In this document: piece by piece, positions 1-7,436 of the stretch
Layout of the letters: each line of letters begins with the position of its first letter
How positions within the stretch are numbered: position 1 is the first letter of the stretch
IMG/VR virus record: IMGVR_UViG_3300042384_000216
Location: 1-23,834 of that record
Length of the DNA: 23,834 nt
Strand: one strand, 5' to 3'
From: a virus
Translations under genes and position numbers: made by a program
Notes under the pieces: generated by a model
Database searches by the model: none
Told to the model about the DNA's origin: nothing
What the model saw: only the letters and a program-made list of their open reading frames with translations

Positions 1-298
1 TTAATCCAGTTAGTGTTACTCCGGAAGAAATCGCCAATGTAATATCAGTTAAACCTGCAGAATAACCAGAAACTGCGGCTGTATTAAGGGTGTAATTTGC
101 TGTATTTGACGCTATAGTAATTGTTCTTGCTACACGATTTGCTTTACCATAGCCAACGTTCATAGCTATAGCACCACTAGCCACTCCAAACAATGTACGC
201 ACAGCTGAGTCATTTAATGATATCTGTGCTGTGGCGGTTAAGCCAAGTTCTACGTTGATTGCGTTAAATGATATCGCACCGCTTGCTGGTAAGGCCAT
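1..298 (-). CDS. Virion/tail-fibre-associated structural protein, C-terminus beyond window
   Basis: An open frame runs leftwards from an ATG at 298 to the window edge without a stop, giving 99 visible residues that begin MALPASGAISFNAINVELG. A ribosome site (AAAGGG) lies about 10 bases upstream, and the start follows the fibre gene's stop codon by one base, so the two are probably co-transcribed and translationally coupled. The N-terminus, with NVELGLTATAQISLND and then a Gly/Ala-rich stretch, resembles small phage structural proteins found beside tail fibres (recognised by style, not by search). The visible part is rich in Ala, Thr, Ser and Asn with alternating hydrophobic residues, as in beta-rich fibre or adhesin proteins. 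Exact role unknown; it could be a fibre tip, an adhesin or a decoration protein. Confidence 0.75.
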   Translation of the reverse strand, partial: MALPASGAISFNAINVELGLTATAQISLNDSAVRTLFGVASGAIAMNVGYGKANRVARTITIASNTANYTLNTAAVSGYSAGLTDITLAISSGVTLTGL

Positions 299-299
299 G

Positions 300-3200
300 T
301 TACTTGCCCTTTATTTGTTGCTCTAGCAATTGGACCTGTTGTTGTAGTTCTTTAATAGCCGCAAACGCTAGGGCGCACATTTTTTCATAGTCAACTGCTA
401 GATAGCCATCATCACGGGTGCGCACTGCTTCAGGTAATACCTGCGCAACATCTTGTGCTATAACACCAAAGTCTGCTTTACGCATAAAATAGTCATCTAG
501 GCCACCGTGATCGGCAATGTATTCATCAGTCCAATCAAATAGTTTACCACCAATGGCAGTAACTTTATCTAGTGCGTCGGGTATGTCACGCACATTTTCT
601 TTTAAGCGTGAGTCTGAACTGTAGTAAGCAGTAATGTTGTTTGTAGCACGTATTTCACCAGTGGTTCCACTTGCGGCTGTACCTACTCCTAAACTGCCGA
701 ACTGTACACTAGACGATGTAGCTACTGCTTGTCCAATACTAAACGTAACTGCTCCTGTGCCTGCACTTACACTAACTCCTGTGCCAGCCACTGCACTGGT
801 CACTGCTGTTGATAAGTATCCACTTGGATTAGTTGCATTATATGGTGTAAATCCTAGTGCAGTAGTAACTTGACTAGAAGTAATTGCTCCAGCTAAATTT
901 GTAGCACTCACATTGCCGGCTGTGATATTACCTGTAAAGGTTGCTGTTCTACCAACGTAGGTATTAGCATAGAATGTACTCCACCAAGCTGATGTGCTAC
1001 CTAAGTTTACGCTTACGTTGGCATTAGGTACAGGAGCACCACTTACTGTTAAACCAGTTAATGTGCCAACACTGGTAATGTTAGTCTGTGCTGCAGTTGT
1101 TAGTGTTCCAGTTAAATTAGTAGCACTTAGGTTACCTGCACTTACATTACCTGTAAATGTTCCACCAACTGATGTTAGGTTACCGATACGTAAGTTACTG
1201 TAGTTAGCATTAGTAAAGTCAACTGTTGTAGTAGGTTCTCCTACTACATTAGCAAATAGTTTCCAAACGCCATCTGTAGCATCACGAACAAATCCAGTAT
1301 GTTGATAACTAGGATTAGTAAACGAACTAATAAACCCAATATCTAATACATCACCGGTGTTATCATCGGCTAGGTAAATCATAGCATCGTTGAATGTAAC
1401 GTTGTTACTGTCAAAATATGTTACATTACCTGCAACCTGTAAGTTTCCGCCAATGTATAAGTTACCGCCTATGCCTACACCACCAGTTACTACTAGTGCG
1501 CCCGTTGAACTTGAACTACTACGCAACGTGCTAGTTATAGATACATTGCCAGTAGTAGTTACATTGCCCGTAAATGATGCTCCTGTAAGTGCAGCTTTTT
1601 CAGTATCTAATTCTGCTAAGGCATCTTGTACATTAGTAGCCGATATTCCGCCAACATTACTAAACACTACATCACTGGCATATGATGTAAAGTCAGTATA
1701 GGCATCGACTTCAGCCAATAATACTGTACCAGAACTTACCCCAGTCGATAATGTAACAGCCGAGCTGTTAGTTTCTGTATAAGCACTGTCAAACTGTCTA
1801 ACACCGTTGATATATATGCGTAATTGTCCTGCCCCGGGTGTATAGGTGCCTAATCCTGTAAATACTGTTTGTCCTGCTGTAGCTGTTTTATAAGTACGGC
1901 TAGTACTAATTGTAGTACCTACCGTGCTACTAGCACCTGATTCAGCAGCCCAATAATAACTACCCGGTCCAGATGTTTTTAATACATATCCACTGGTTTC
2001 ACCGCTTGGAAATAGATTGTTTAACGCTTCACTTGAGCTCGTTGCTCCTGTACCGCCCGACGTTATTGCTAATGCCGCCGTCAGCGTTATGTTTGGTGCA
2101 ACTACAGCACCTGTGAATGTTGCTCCTGCCAATTGCGCATAGGTACTTTGTATAGTTGCTAGTGTACCGGCCTGTGCTGCGGCATTTGATGTTAATGTTG
2201 ATACTTGACCATCAACATATCCTTTCATTGCGGTATTAGCTGTCGACAGTTGTCCGTCAACATAGCCTTTCATAGCAGTATTAGCTGTGGTGATGGCTGT
2301 TGTTGCGCTGGCGATAGCACCTGACTGAACTGCGGCGTTGCTGTACACCGCATCTAATATACTCACACCGTTAGCATAGTTAAAGTTGTTTGCTGATATG
2401 TTTCCGTTAACTTCAACAGTGCGTGTAATAGATACTGCGTTAGCACCAATTGTAGCAATATTTGATCCATCAACCGCAATAACAATATTACCAGCACTAG
2501 TACCGCTGTCTATAATTTGTATGCTAGAATCATCTGCTTGAATAACAGTAGTATCAATCCCACTTAATTGTGTTTGTAAATAATTTAGTGTAACAACATC
2601 CTGTGCCAATGTCGGGTCAGCTGATTGTAGCACTGTTAAGTTACCGTTGACTGTAGATGTTAATACTCCATTATTATTTGTAATTGCCATCCCACCGAGA
2701 TAGATAGAATTACCACTTAAGTACAAATCCTTCCACCAATGAGTTGGGCTACCTAGATCGTAGGTAACATTAGCTACTGGAACTAAATTTCCTGTTATTT
2801 CAACATCAGTAGCAGTAGCTTGTACTTTAGTATTACCGTATTGTAGAGCAGTAACAGTTACACCTGCTGCAAAGTGGCGAACTTCAATTACGTCTGTGTC
2901 GTGCGGTACTTCAGTAAATGTTATTTGGTTATCGTCGTGGACGTTATATGCGGTTACTGGTTGTTGTACTGTACCGTTAATGCTAACGAATACGCCGTAA
3001 GTGGTTGTATTTGAACTTAGGACAAATGTGTTAGCACTACCGTCTGGATTTATAGTTTCGCTGGTTACTGTTGAAAATCCAGGTACAGCCCAATCAGTTC
3101 CGTCCCAGTATTCGATACTACCTGCTTCTGTATTAAAGCGTGTATAACCTATTTCAGGATACCCTGGGCGGCTAGCAGTATCACCTGCTGGAATACCGAT

Positions 3201-4520
3201 AGCGTCGGAACCTATAATCTGTACTACGCCTGTTCCTTGTGCATCAAGTACAATGTTTCCGTTAGAGGCAGTAAACGTCATGCCCGTTCCTGACGATATA
3301 GTTGTATTAGACACTGTTAAGTTACCGATGGTGCTAGAGATAGCCAAGTTAGCTGCGTAGGTTACCCGTCCTTTGTCGTCAACAACAATTTGCGGAATAG
3401 TGCCACTGCTACCGTAGGTGCCTGCTGTCACACCAGTGGTCGTTAACCCAACATAAACATTACTGTTTGCGCCATACCCAACAACATCGCCGTTAACAAT
3501 AATGTTGCTGTTACTAGTTAATATTTCAGCACCTAATACATCTATACTTGACGCAGAAATTTGATTTGCGATAATAATATTAGATGTTATTGAATTAGTA
3601 ACTGCTATACTGTTAACATTACTACCAATATTTAAATCTCCGCTGAGTGGCGTGATTGTGGTACCAACTACACTTAGATTTCCAACTTGCTCAAGAGTTA
3701 AATTATTAGCCGAAGTTATTCTACCGGCAGAGTCAACTGCTAATTGAGCTATATTTGTGTTTGACCCGTAGGTTCCTGCCAATACGCCAGTACTGCTCAG
3801 TGCTACATAAACATTAGTATATGTGCCTGTCCCGACTGCGTCGCCGTTAACTGAAATGATTGAATTAGCTGTTAAAACTCGATAGTTTGCTTCGTACAAT
3901 TCGTCAGCATTAATAACACCGCCGTTAGTATTACCTGTGATAGAAATATTTCCACCAATGGTGATACTATCAACATTAATATTACCAAGGTTGCTGATAT
4001 AGGGTTGATTTGAAGTTAATACTGTTCCATTGATATTTAAGGCAGTGATCGTATTAGCATACAAAGTATTCCACCATAAACTAGTATTGCCTATCGAACC
4101 AGAGGCATTTGATGCCGGCAATAGTTGACCCGATACTATTACATTGCCGCTTACATCCAATGATATCAATGAACCTAAGCTAGTTATGTTTGGTTGTGCG
4201 TTGGTTAACAGAACACCTGATAAAGTTGTTGACACAAAGCTGCCAGCAACTATACTGTTTGCGTATACAGTATTCCACCAATTGGCGGGACTGCCTATGT
4301 TGTGTAATAGATTGCCGGATGTTAGTAAGTCACCACTGGTAATTAATATATTACCAGCAACTTCTAATTCTTGTGATGGGGACTCTGTGTTAACGCCTAA
4401 ACGGAAATTGGCAAAGTCCATGTAGACTAGGGCATTACCAGTCGTGGTAAACTGTAGATCTATGCCTTGTCTATCTAGATCGGGTAATAGTGAATATCCC
4501 GGAACACGACTAATTGCCAT
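300..4520 (-). CDS. Large tail fibre protein with C-terminal S74 intramolecular chaperone
   Basis: 1406 residues, likely a trimeric host-recognition fibre. The C-terminus (about 1300-1406) is a Peptidase_S74 chaperone domain: SDSRLKENV starts at 1302, giving the expected Ser1302/Lys1307 dyad spaced by five, followed by FGVIAQDVAQVLPEAV and a terminal coiled coil. In this family the domain drives trimerisation and then cuts itself off. The shaft is repetitive: four WW(N/S/K)(T/D)xY modules at about 81, 149, 595 and 1179, two diverged 75-residue copies at 221-294 and 339-413, and an exact-length tandem 15-residue repeat at 745-774. The ATG has a GAGGA site upstream and a GATAAATA late-type promoter at 4539-4546. 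It is the longest gene in the window. The receptor is unknown. Confidence 0.92.
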   Translation of the reverse strand: MAISRVPGYSLLPDLDRQGIDLQFTTTGNALVYMDFANFRLGVNTESPSQELEVAGNILITSGDLLTSGNLLHNIGSPANWWNTVYANSIVAGSFVSTTLSGVLLTNAQPNITSLGSLISLDVSGNVIVSGQLLPASNASGSIGNTSLWWNTLYANTITALNINGTVLTSNQPYISNLGNINVDSITIGGNISITGNTNGGVINADELYEANYRVLTANSIISVNGDAVGTGTYTNVYVALSSTGVLAGTYGSNTNIAQLAVDSAGRITSANNLTLEQVGNLSVVGTTITPLSGDLNIGSNVNSIAVTNSITSNIIIANQISASSIDVLGAEILTSNSNIIVNGDVVGYGANSNVYVGLTTTGVTAGTYGSSGTIPQIVVDDKGRVTYAANLAISSTIGNLTVSNTTISSGTGMTFTASNGNIVLDAQGTGVVQIIGSDAIGIPAGDTASRPGYPEIGYTRFNTEAGSIEYWDGTDWAVPGFSTVTSETINPDGSANTFVLSSNTTTYGVFVSINGTVQQPVTAYNVHDDNQITFTEVPHDTDVIEVRHFAAGVTVTALQYGNTKVQATATDVEITGNLVPVANVTYDLGSPTHWWKDLYLSGNSIYLGGMAITNNNGVLTSTVNGNLTVLQSADPTLAQDVVTLNYLQTQLSGIDTTVIQADDSSIQIIDSGTSAGNIVIAVDGSNIATIGANAVSITRTVEVNGNISANNFNYANGVSILDAVYSNAAVQSGAIASATTAITTANTAMKGYVDGQLSTANTAMKGYVDGQVSTLTSNAAAQAGTLATIQSTYAQLAGATFTGAVVAPNITLTAALAITSGGTGATSSSEALNNLFPSGETSGYVLKTSGPGSYYWAAESGASSTVGTTISTSRTYKTATAGQTVFTGLGTYTPGAGQLRIYINGVRQFDSAYTETNSSAVTLSTGVSSGTVLLAEVDAYTDFTSYASDVVFSNVGGISATNVQDALAELDTEKAALTGASFTGNVTTTGNVSITSTLRSSSSSTGALVVTGGVGIGGNLYIGGNLQVAGNVTYFDSNNVTFNDAMIYLADDNTGDVLDIGFISSFTNPSYQHTGFVRDATDGVWKLFANVVGEPTTTVDFTNANYSNLRIGNLTSVGGTFTGNVSAGNLSATNLTGTLTTAAQTNITSVGTLTGLTVSGAPVPNANVSVNLGSTSAWWSTFYANTYVGRTATFTGNITAGNVSATNLAGAITSSQVTTALGFTPYNATNPSGYLSTAVTSAVAGTGVSVSAGTGAVTFSIGQAVATSSSVQFGSLGVGTAASGTTGEIRATNNITAYYSSDSRLKENVRDIPDALDKVTAIGGKLFDWTDEYIADHGGLDDYFMRKADFGVIAQDVAQVLPEAVRTRDDGYLAVDYEKMCALAFAAIKELQQQVQLLEQQIKGK
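2199..2288 (-). repeat. Tandem 15-residue repeat in the tail fibre
   Basis: Two adjacent 45-base units encode TANTAMKGYVDGQLS and TANTAMKGYVDGQVS (residues 745-774). The protein is nearly identical while many third positions differ, so the repeat is kept by selection rather than being a fresh DNA duplication. Confidence 0.85.
3282..3860 (-). repeat. Two diverged ~75-residue repeats in the tail fibre
   Basis: Residues 221-294 (3639-3860) and 339-413 (3282-3506) share 'VNGD.VG.G...NVYV.L..TGV.AGTYGS...I.Q..VD..GR.T.A.NL' and then 'GNL.V..TTI'. The pattern GTYGS..xiPQiVVDxkGRvT is a common phage fibre module. The copies are diverged, so the duplication is old. Confidence 0.8.
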
Positions 4521-4538
4521 TTATTGGTCCTCTTTTAA

Positions 4539-4546
4539 TATTTATC
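4539..4546 (-). promoter_or_regulatory. T4-like late promoter upstream of tail fibre
   Basis: Read on the minus strand the octamer is GATAAATA, one base from the T4 late consensus TATAAATA. It sits 19 bases before the fibre ATG, overlapping the end of the preceding gene's intergenic space, and is followed by an A/T-rich stretch. The same octamer occurs before the gene starting at 6905. Confidence 0.5.
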
Positions 4547-4552
4547 TGAGGA

Positions 4553-4984
4553 CTAATTGACTATCGTATTACCATAATTATGAACGATTGTTATAGCTGC
4601 CCCTGGACTAGGTGCACTTGAAAATTTAATAGCAGTGTTACCTAAAAACTCATAGTTAGTAGACGGTATCTGATATACTGTACCTACATGAACTAATACC
4701 TCTGCTTCGCGGCCGGCAGCGTAGCTAACTGTCATTGAATTGATAACCGTGTTAGCGCCATCACCTATAGCACTGTTATCCACAAATATATTAGATACAC
4801 CTTCGCGTGCCACTGCTTGCCACGTTGATCCGTTTGGTGTGTATTCTAATTTACTTGTACTAGAATTCCATCGAACTTGGCCAGCTACCGCATGATCAGG
4901 AGTAATTGTTGACGAACCTTTGTTAGGTAACCCTATCGCATAACTGCCAGTTTTAATAACTGTGTTCTTTAGCATGTGTCCCAT
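4553..4984 (-). CDS. Small virion structural protein in the fibre operon
   Basis: 143 residues, not recognised as a named family. The centre carries GQVRWNSSTSKLEYTPNGSTWQ (described here as an RWN...LE(Y/W)...W pattern at about 36-55), a motif common in phage fibre and adhesin proteins, where it resembles 'rFN..t..lEyw.G..W'. The fibre gene has the same type of motif at about 460-477. The second half looks beta-rich and ends VHNYGNTIVN. The ATG at 4984 is preferred to the second Met because a GGGAA site lies at proper distance inside the end of the upstream gene. It starts one base after that gene's stop. Probably a fibre, fibre-attachment or baseplate-proximal structural protein (inference from motif and position). 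Confidence 0.7.
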   Translation of the reverse strand: MGHMLKNTVIKTGSYAIGLPNKGSSTITPDHAVAGQVRWNSSTSKLEYTPNGSTWQAVAREGVSNIFVDNSAIGDGANTVINSMTVSYAAGREAEVLVHVGTVYQIPSTNYEFLGNTAIKFSSAPSPGAAITIVHNYGNTIVN

Positions 4985-4985
4985 A

Positions 4986-5297
4986 TTAGATTCCCACGTA
5001 GCTTACTGTAGCAGTAACTGATGTTCCAGAATCGATATTAGCTTTAATTTGGTCATCGTGACCTAATACTAATTTTTCCATGTCTACTACAAATGTGTCA
5101 CCGCTGGCAATTTGTACATTGTTATATACTATCACCGTAGCATTAGCTGCTAGCCCCGGTGCTGGAATAACCCATAGCGAAAGATTTCTAGCTGTCGCGT
5201 CAGTATTACAAAAGTACATTGTTGATACTACTGTATTACCTGAACTAGCATAGATATTTGCTGGGGATGTTGATAATGTTGTATTTCTTACTGACAT
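4986..5297 (-). CDS. Small beta-rich virion structural protein
   Basis: 103 residues. The pattern 'STMYFCNTDATARNLSLWVIPAPG ... YNNVQIASGDTFVVDMEKLVLGHDDQI' (in outline: a strand, CNT, a strand, then AsGDTFxxDxEKLxLGxxDxI at about 65-83) resembles a small phage structural family with a beta-sandwich look that is often found near tails or fibres. I recognise the style but cannot assign a name. An AGGAA ribosome site precedes the ATG. It lies between two other short structural genes with gaps of 9 and 1 bases, so it is part of the fibre operon driven from the promoter near 5877. Confidence 0.7.
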   Translation of the reverse strand: MSVRNTTLSTSPANIYASSGNTVVSTMYFCNTDATARNLSLWVIPAPGLAANATVIVYNNVQIASGDTFVVDMEKLVLGHDDQIKANIDSGTSVTATVSYVGI

Positions 5298-5306
5298 GGT
5301 TTATTC

Positions 5307-5855
5307 CTATAAAATTAAACTGAGACCAAATGCCCTAGTTTTTGTAATTAATTCCTGGTTCGCTACTACTTCGTTCACTACATATAATCCACTTTGGCCA
5401 CCGCTGACTGAACCGCTATATAGATTAACTTTACCTGTAACACCTGTTGGTAGGTAAGTAGGAGCATTAAATTGAATATTAAAACTATTTGTTTCTAAGT
5501 TGCCGCCTAGTTGCGGACTAGTATCTTGTACTACCTCTGAAATTCCGCCACCAGTTAAGGCACTGTAGCCCACGTCGATGTTGCTAGAAATTTCCCAAGA
5601 GTCCGATGTTTCATTCCATCGAATGGCTGCGTTGCCGAGTGTACCTCTATCTATATAAAGATGAGCGTCGACCGGGCTAGCGCCACCAACCCCTGCTGCT
5701 GTTTCACCAGCATTAAGGGTGATGTCTCTATCCTCTACATTTGTATTAGTTACTGTGGTTGTATCGTATACACCTTTAACGTGTAAATTACCAGTAAGAT
5801 ATACGTCGGTAGTATCGATTGTATATGATGAATTAAGTTTTTTAACTGTTGCCAT
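5307..5855 (-). CDS. Tail-fibre-like structural protein
   Basis: 182 residues. The N-terminus contains 'YLTGNLHVKG' (about 19-28) and 'EDRDITLNAGE' (about 42-52), phrases typical of T4-like fibre shafts, and the large fibre has a related segment (GGNLQVAGNVTYFDSNNVTF, about 1024-1043). The middle has an IRWNETSDSWEIS pattern (about 79-91), again the fibre 'rWN...WE' motif. The C-terminal half has 'DTSPQLGGNLETNSFNI', a common phage fibre phrase. The ATG at 5855 has a weak GGAT site. It is the first gene of a four-gene fibre operon (with those at 4986, 4553 and 300), downstream of a CATAAATA promoter and a terminator that isolates it from the gene before. Likely a short fibre or a fibre-base component. 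Confidence 0.75.
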   Translation of the reverse strand: MATVKKLNSSYTIDTTDVYLTGNLHVKGVYDTTTVTNTNVEDRDITLNAGETAAGVGGASPVDAHLYIDRGTLGNAAIRWNETSDSWEISSNIDVGYSALTGGGISEVVQDTSPQLGGNLETNSFNIQFNAPTYLPTGVTGKVNLYSGSVSGGQSGLYVVNEVVANQELITKTRAFGLSLIL

Positions 5856-5876
5856 TCTAATTTATCCAGTTTTTAT

Positions 5877-5884
5877 TATTTATG
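5877..5884 (-). promoter_or_regulatory. T4-like late promoter of the fibre operon
   Basis: Minus-strand octamer CATAAATA followed by an A-rich stretch, 22 bases before the ATG at 5855. One mismatch from the T4 late consensus. It lies just downstream of the terminator at 5911-5938, which is the expected layout for a new transcription unit. Confidence 0.55.
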
Positions 5885-5910
5885 CTATATGTCTGAAGTG
5901 TGTATTCAAA

Positions 5911-5938
5911 AAAAATAGCACCCAAAGGTGCTATTTTT
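5911..5938 (-). terminator. Intrinsic terminator after the gene ending at 5952
   Basis: A 12-bp stem (AAAAATAGCACC / GGTGCTATTTTT) with a four-base CAAA loop. Read on the minus strand the stem is followed by a run of eight T. It starts 14 bases past the stop codon of the virion gene at 5952-6905, and separates it from the fibre operon. Confidence 0.9.
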
Positions 5939-5951
5939 ACTTTGACTAAAA

Positions 5952-6905
5952 TTAGTCGTTTGATGAAATTTTAACTGTTGTGCCTGCTACTGCAGCACCG
6001 GTTGAAGTCCATCTAGCATGGCTGTTTGCAGTAAACTGTACACCTGCGGTACCACCAATTGCAGCTGGGAATAATAGAGCAGTACGTGATTCTAATTTAC
6101 CAACTAAGTAAACTCCACCATCACTGTCTGTAGCAAGTAATGTCATTTCACCTGCGGCTGTTGGGCCACCTGCAGCAATAACTTGCGCTACTGTTGGACT
6201 ATTAACACCATTAACCCCTGTTGGAACTAAACGAACTACCGCAGTACCGTCAGTATTAGTAACTCTGTAACGACGTGAACTACGTTGTGATACAATGTCT
6301 GCTTGTGAGCCGATAGTGCCGTTAGTTGTCCATGCGTTAGCTTGGATTGTGTTAGCAGTAGTAATTACACTAGCGCGAACTGCTGTTAAACTACCGCTTA
6401 CACCGTTATCCCAGAATGTAATACCTGCTGCAGATTTAGCCGCATTGTTTGTGGCACTCATTGTAACAACGCCTGTACCGTATTGTTCAATTGCTACAAT
6501 TGTTGTACCTGCTGTGAATCCTGTATTAGCAGTCATACCAACATATAACCCTGCCACGCTTGAAACTGTAACGTTAGCGTTTGCTGGATATGCTGTTGTA
6601 CCAGTAACTACAACGTTACCTGGTTTAACTAAACTAATAACAGGTGCTGTTGTATAGCCTGTGCCTGCTTCAGTGATTGATGTTGTGTCAATACGACCAT
6701 TGGCTGTACTTATACCAACAGTAATTGTAGCGCGAGTGCCACCAATTGGACTAACTGCTACTGTAGCCGTTAAACCTTGTGAATAAGCTGAACCACGATT
6801 TGTTAATGTAATGCTTGATAGACCTTCACCACCAGCATCACTGTAGGTTAGACTGTCATTAACATTATCTGAACCAAAAAACTTTTTCTTAATAGGACGT
6901 CCCAT
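5952..6905 (-). CDS. Virion structural/decoration protein, own transcription unit
   Basis: 317 residues beginning MGRPIKKKFFG, a basic N-terminus followed by Gly/Thr/Ala-rich beta-like sequence. Residues about 27-95 hold repeats of the type 'ITLTNRGSAYSQG' and 'ITEAGTGYTTAPVI', a motif often repeated in phage and bacterial surface proteins. I recall similar proteins with a (K)PIKK(R/K)FFG start in T4-like aquatic phages, annotated only as structural or hypothetical. The gene has an AGGAG ribosome site, a late-type promoter at 6985, a hairpin-rich leader and a strong terminator, so it is probably transcribed alone and to a high level late in infection. Its position after the capsid gene suggests a capsid decoration or other abundant virion protein (inference). 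Confidence 0.75.
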   Translation of the reverse strand: MGRPIKKKFFGSDNVNDSLTYSDAGGEGLSSITLTNRGSAYSQGLTATVAVSPIGGTRATITVGISTANGRIDTTSITEAGTGYTTAPVISLVKPGNVVVTGTTAYPANANVTVSSVAGLYVGMTANTGFTAGTTIVAIEQYGTGVVTMSATNNAAKSAAGITFWDNGVSGSLTAVRASVITTANTIQANAWTTNGTIGSQADIVSQRSSRRYRVTNTDGTAVVRLVPTGVNGVNSPTVAQVIAAGGPTAAGEMTLLATDSDGGVYLVGKLESRTALLFPAAIGGTAGVQFTANSHARWTSTGAAVAGTTVKISSND

Positions 6906-6984
6906 TTGTTTCTCCTTTTATAATTAGCGTTCTAACGCCTACGCGGTGGGGACCGCATAAACTCTCATTCAAGAGCGAACAAAG
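6906..6984 (-). promoter_or_regulatory. Hairpin-rich 5' leader of the gene at 5952-6905
   Basis: Between the late-type promoter and the ATG the transcript can form three small stem-loops: CTCT/AGAG near 6961-6974, GCGGT/ACCGC with a four-base loop at 6943-6956, and GCGTT/AACGC at 6927-6938. The AGGAG site and ATG follow unpaired. This may stabilise the mRNA 5' end or tune translation. Confidence 0.4.
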
Positions 6985-6992
6985 TATTTATC
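6985..6992 (-). promoter_or_regulatory. T4-like late promoter for the gene at 5952-6905
   Basis: Minus-strand GATAAATA, one mismatch from TATAAATA, 80 bases before the ATG. It lies back-to-back with the plus-strand sigma70-type promoter at 6998-7026. Confidence 0.5.
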
Positions 6993-6997
6993 GTATA

Positions 6998-7026
6998 TTG
7001 ACTTTTACTCTAAAAGATAGTACAAT
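6998..7026 (+). promoter_or_regulatory. Sigma70-type promoter of the 7051 gene
   Basis: TTGACT (6998-7003), a 17-base spacer, then TACAAT (7021-7026). Each hexamer differs from the bacterial consensus by one base and the spacing is optimal. This is unlike the late-type octamers before neighbouring structural genes and implies transcription by unmodified host RNA polymerase. Confidence 0.8.
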
Positions 7027-7050
7027 AGCACTTCGTTAGTTAAGGAGAGT

Positions 7051-7380
7051 ATGATGACTTGGTATAATGCAAAATACAAAGGAATTAAGCCCGCTTTTAG
7101 AGGCGGAGATACAAACTATAACACTATTAATGCTACTAAGAAATATGTAGAGTATTTTTTAGACATACAAGATATGAACGACTTACTTAGAACTACTAAA
7201 AGTTTTGATATTAAGATGGATTTGTTATATTGTTTAGACAAAGCAGAAAGCAAGCGTGCGTGGAATTTTAAGCATCCTAACTTTTGTCAAACAGATGCTA
7301 ACACGTTACTACAAGCTGTAAGAAATGCTAAACGTAAGGATGGTTACGATATTACAGAGCGGTTTGAATATTATGCGTAG
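7051..7380 (+). CDS. Unknown 109-residue protein; moron-like single gene
   Basis: I do not recognise this protein. It is a small, soluble-looking, basic protein (N-terminus MMTWYNAKYKGIKPAFRGG) rich in Lys, Asn, Asp and Tyr, with no signal peptide or membrane segment and two Cys. The AAGGAGAG site at 7042-7049 abuts the first ATG, so the second ATG at 7054 is better spaced and may be the true start (108 residues). It lies on the opposite strand to the head and fibre genes around it, between the major capsid gene and a virion gene. It has its own sigma70-type promoter and its own strong terminator, the classic layout of a moron. Such genes often act on the host or exclude other phages, but nothing in the sequence proves this. 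Confidence 0.8.
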   Translation: MMTWYNAKYKGIKPAFRGGDTNYNTINATKKYVEYFLDIQDMNDLLRTTKSFDIKMDLLYCLDKAESKRAWNFKHPNFCQTDANTLLQAVRNAKRKDGYDITERFEYYA

Positions 7381-7384
7381 CCAA

Positions 7385-7412
7385 CAAAAAAGCCCCTTGC
7401 GGGGCTTTTTTT
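7385..7412. terminator. Bidirectional intrinsic terminator
   Basis: An 11-bp stem (AAAAAAGCCCC / GGGGCTTTTTT) around a TTGC loop. It gives a T-run in both directions, so it can end the plus-strand gene (stop at 7380) and the minus-strand head operon (capsid stop at 7437). Confidence 0.93.
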
Positions 7413-7436
7413 AATCGTACCTTTAAGGTTTTAATC

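Noticed and set aside
634-1701. Plus-strand open frames over the tail fibre gene
   Set aside because: They lie antisense to a recognised 1406-residue fibre, have Pro/Val/Thr-rich shadow composition and lack ribosome sites.
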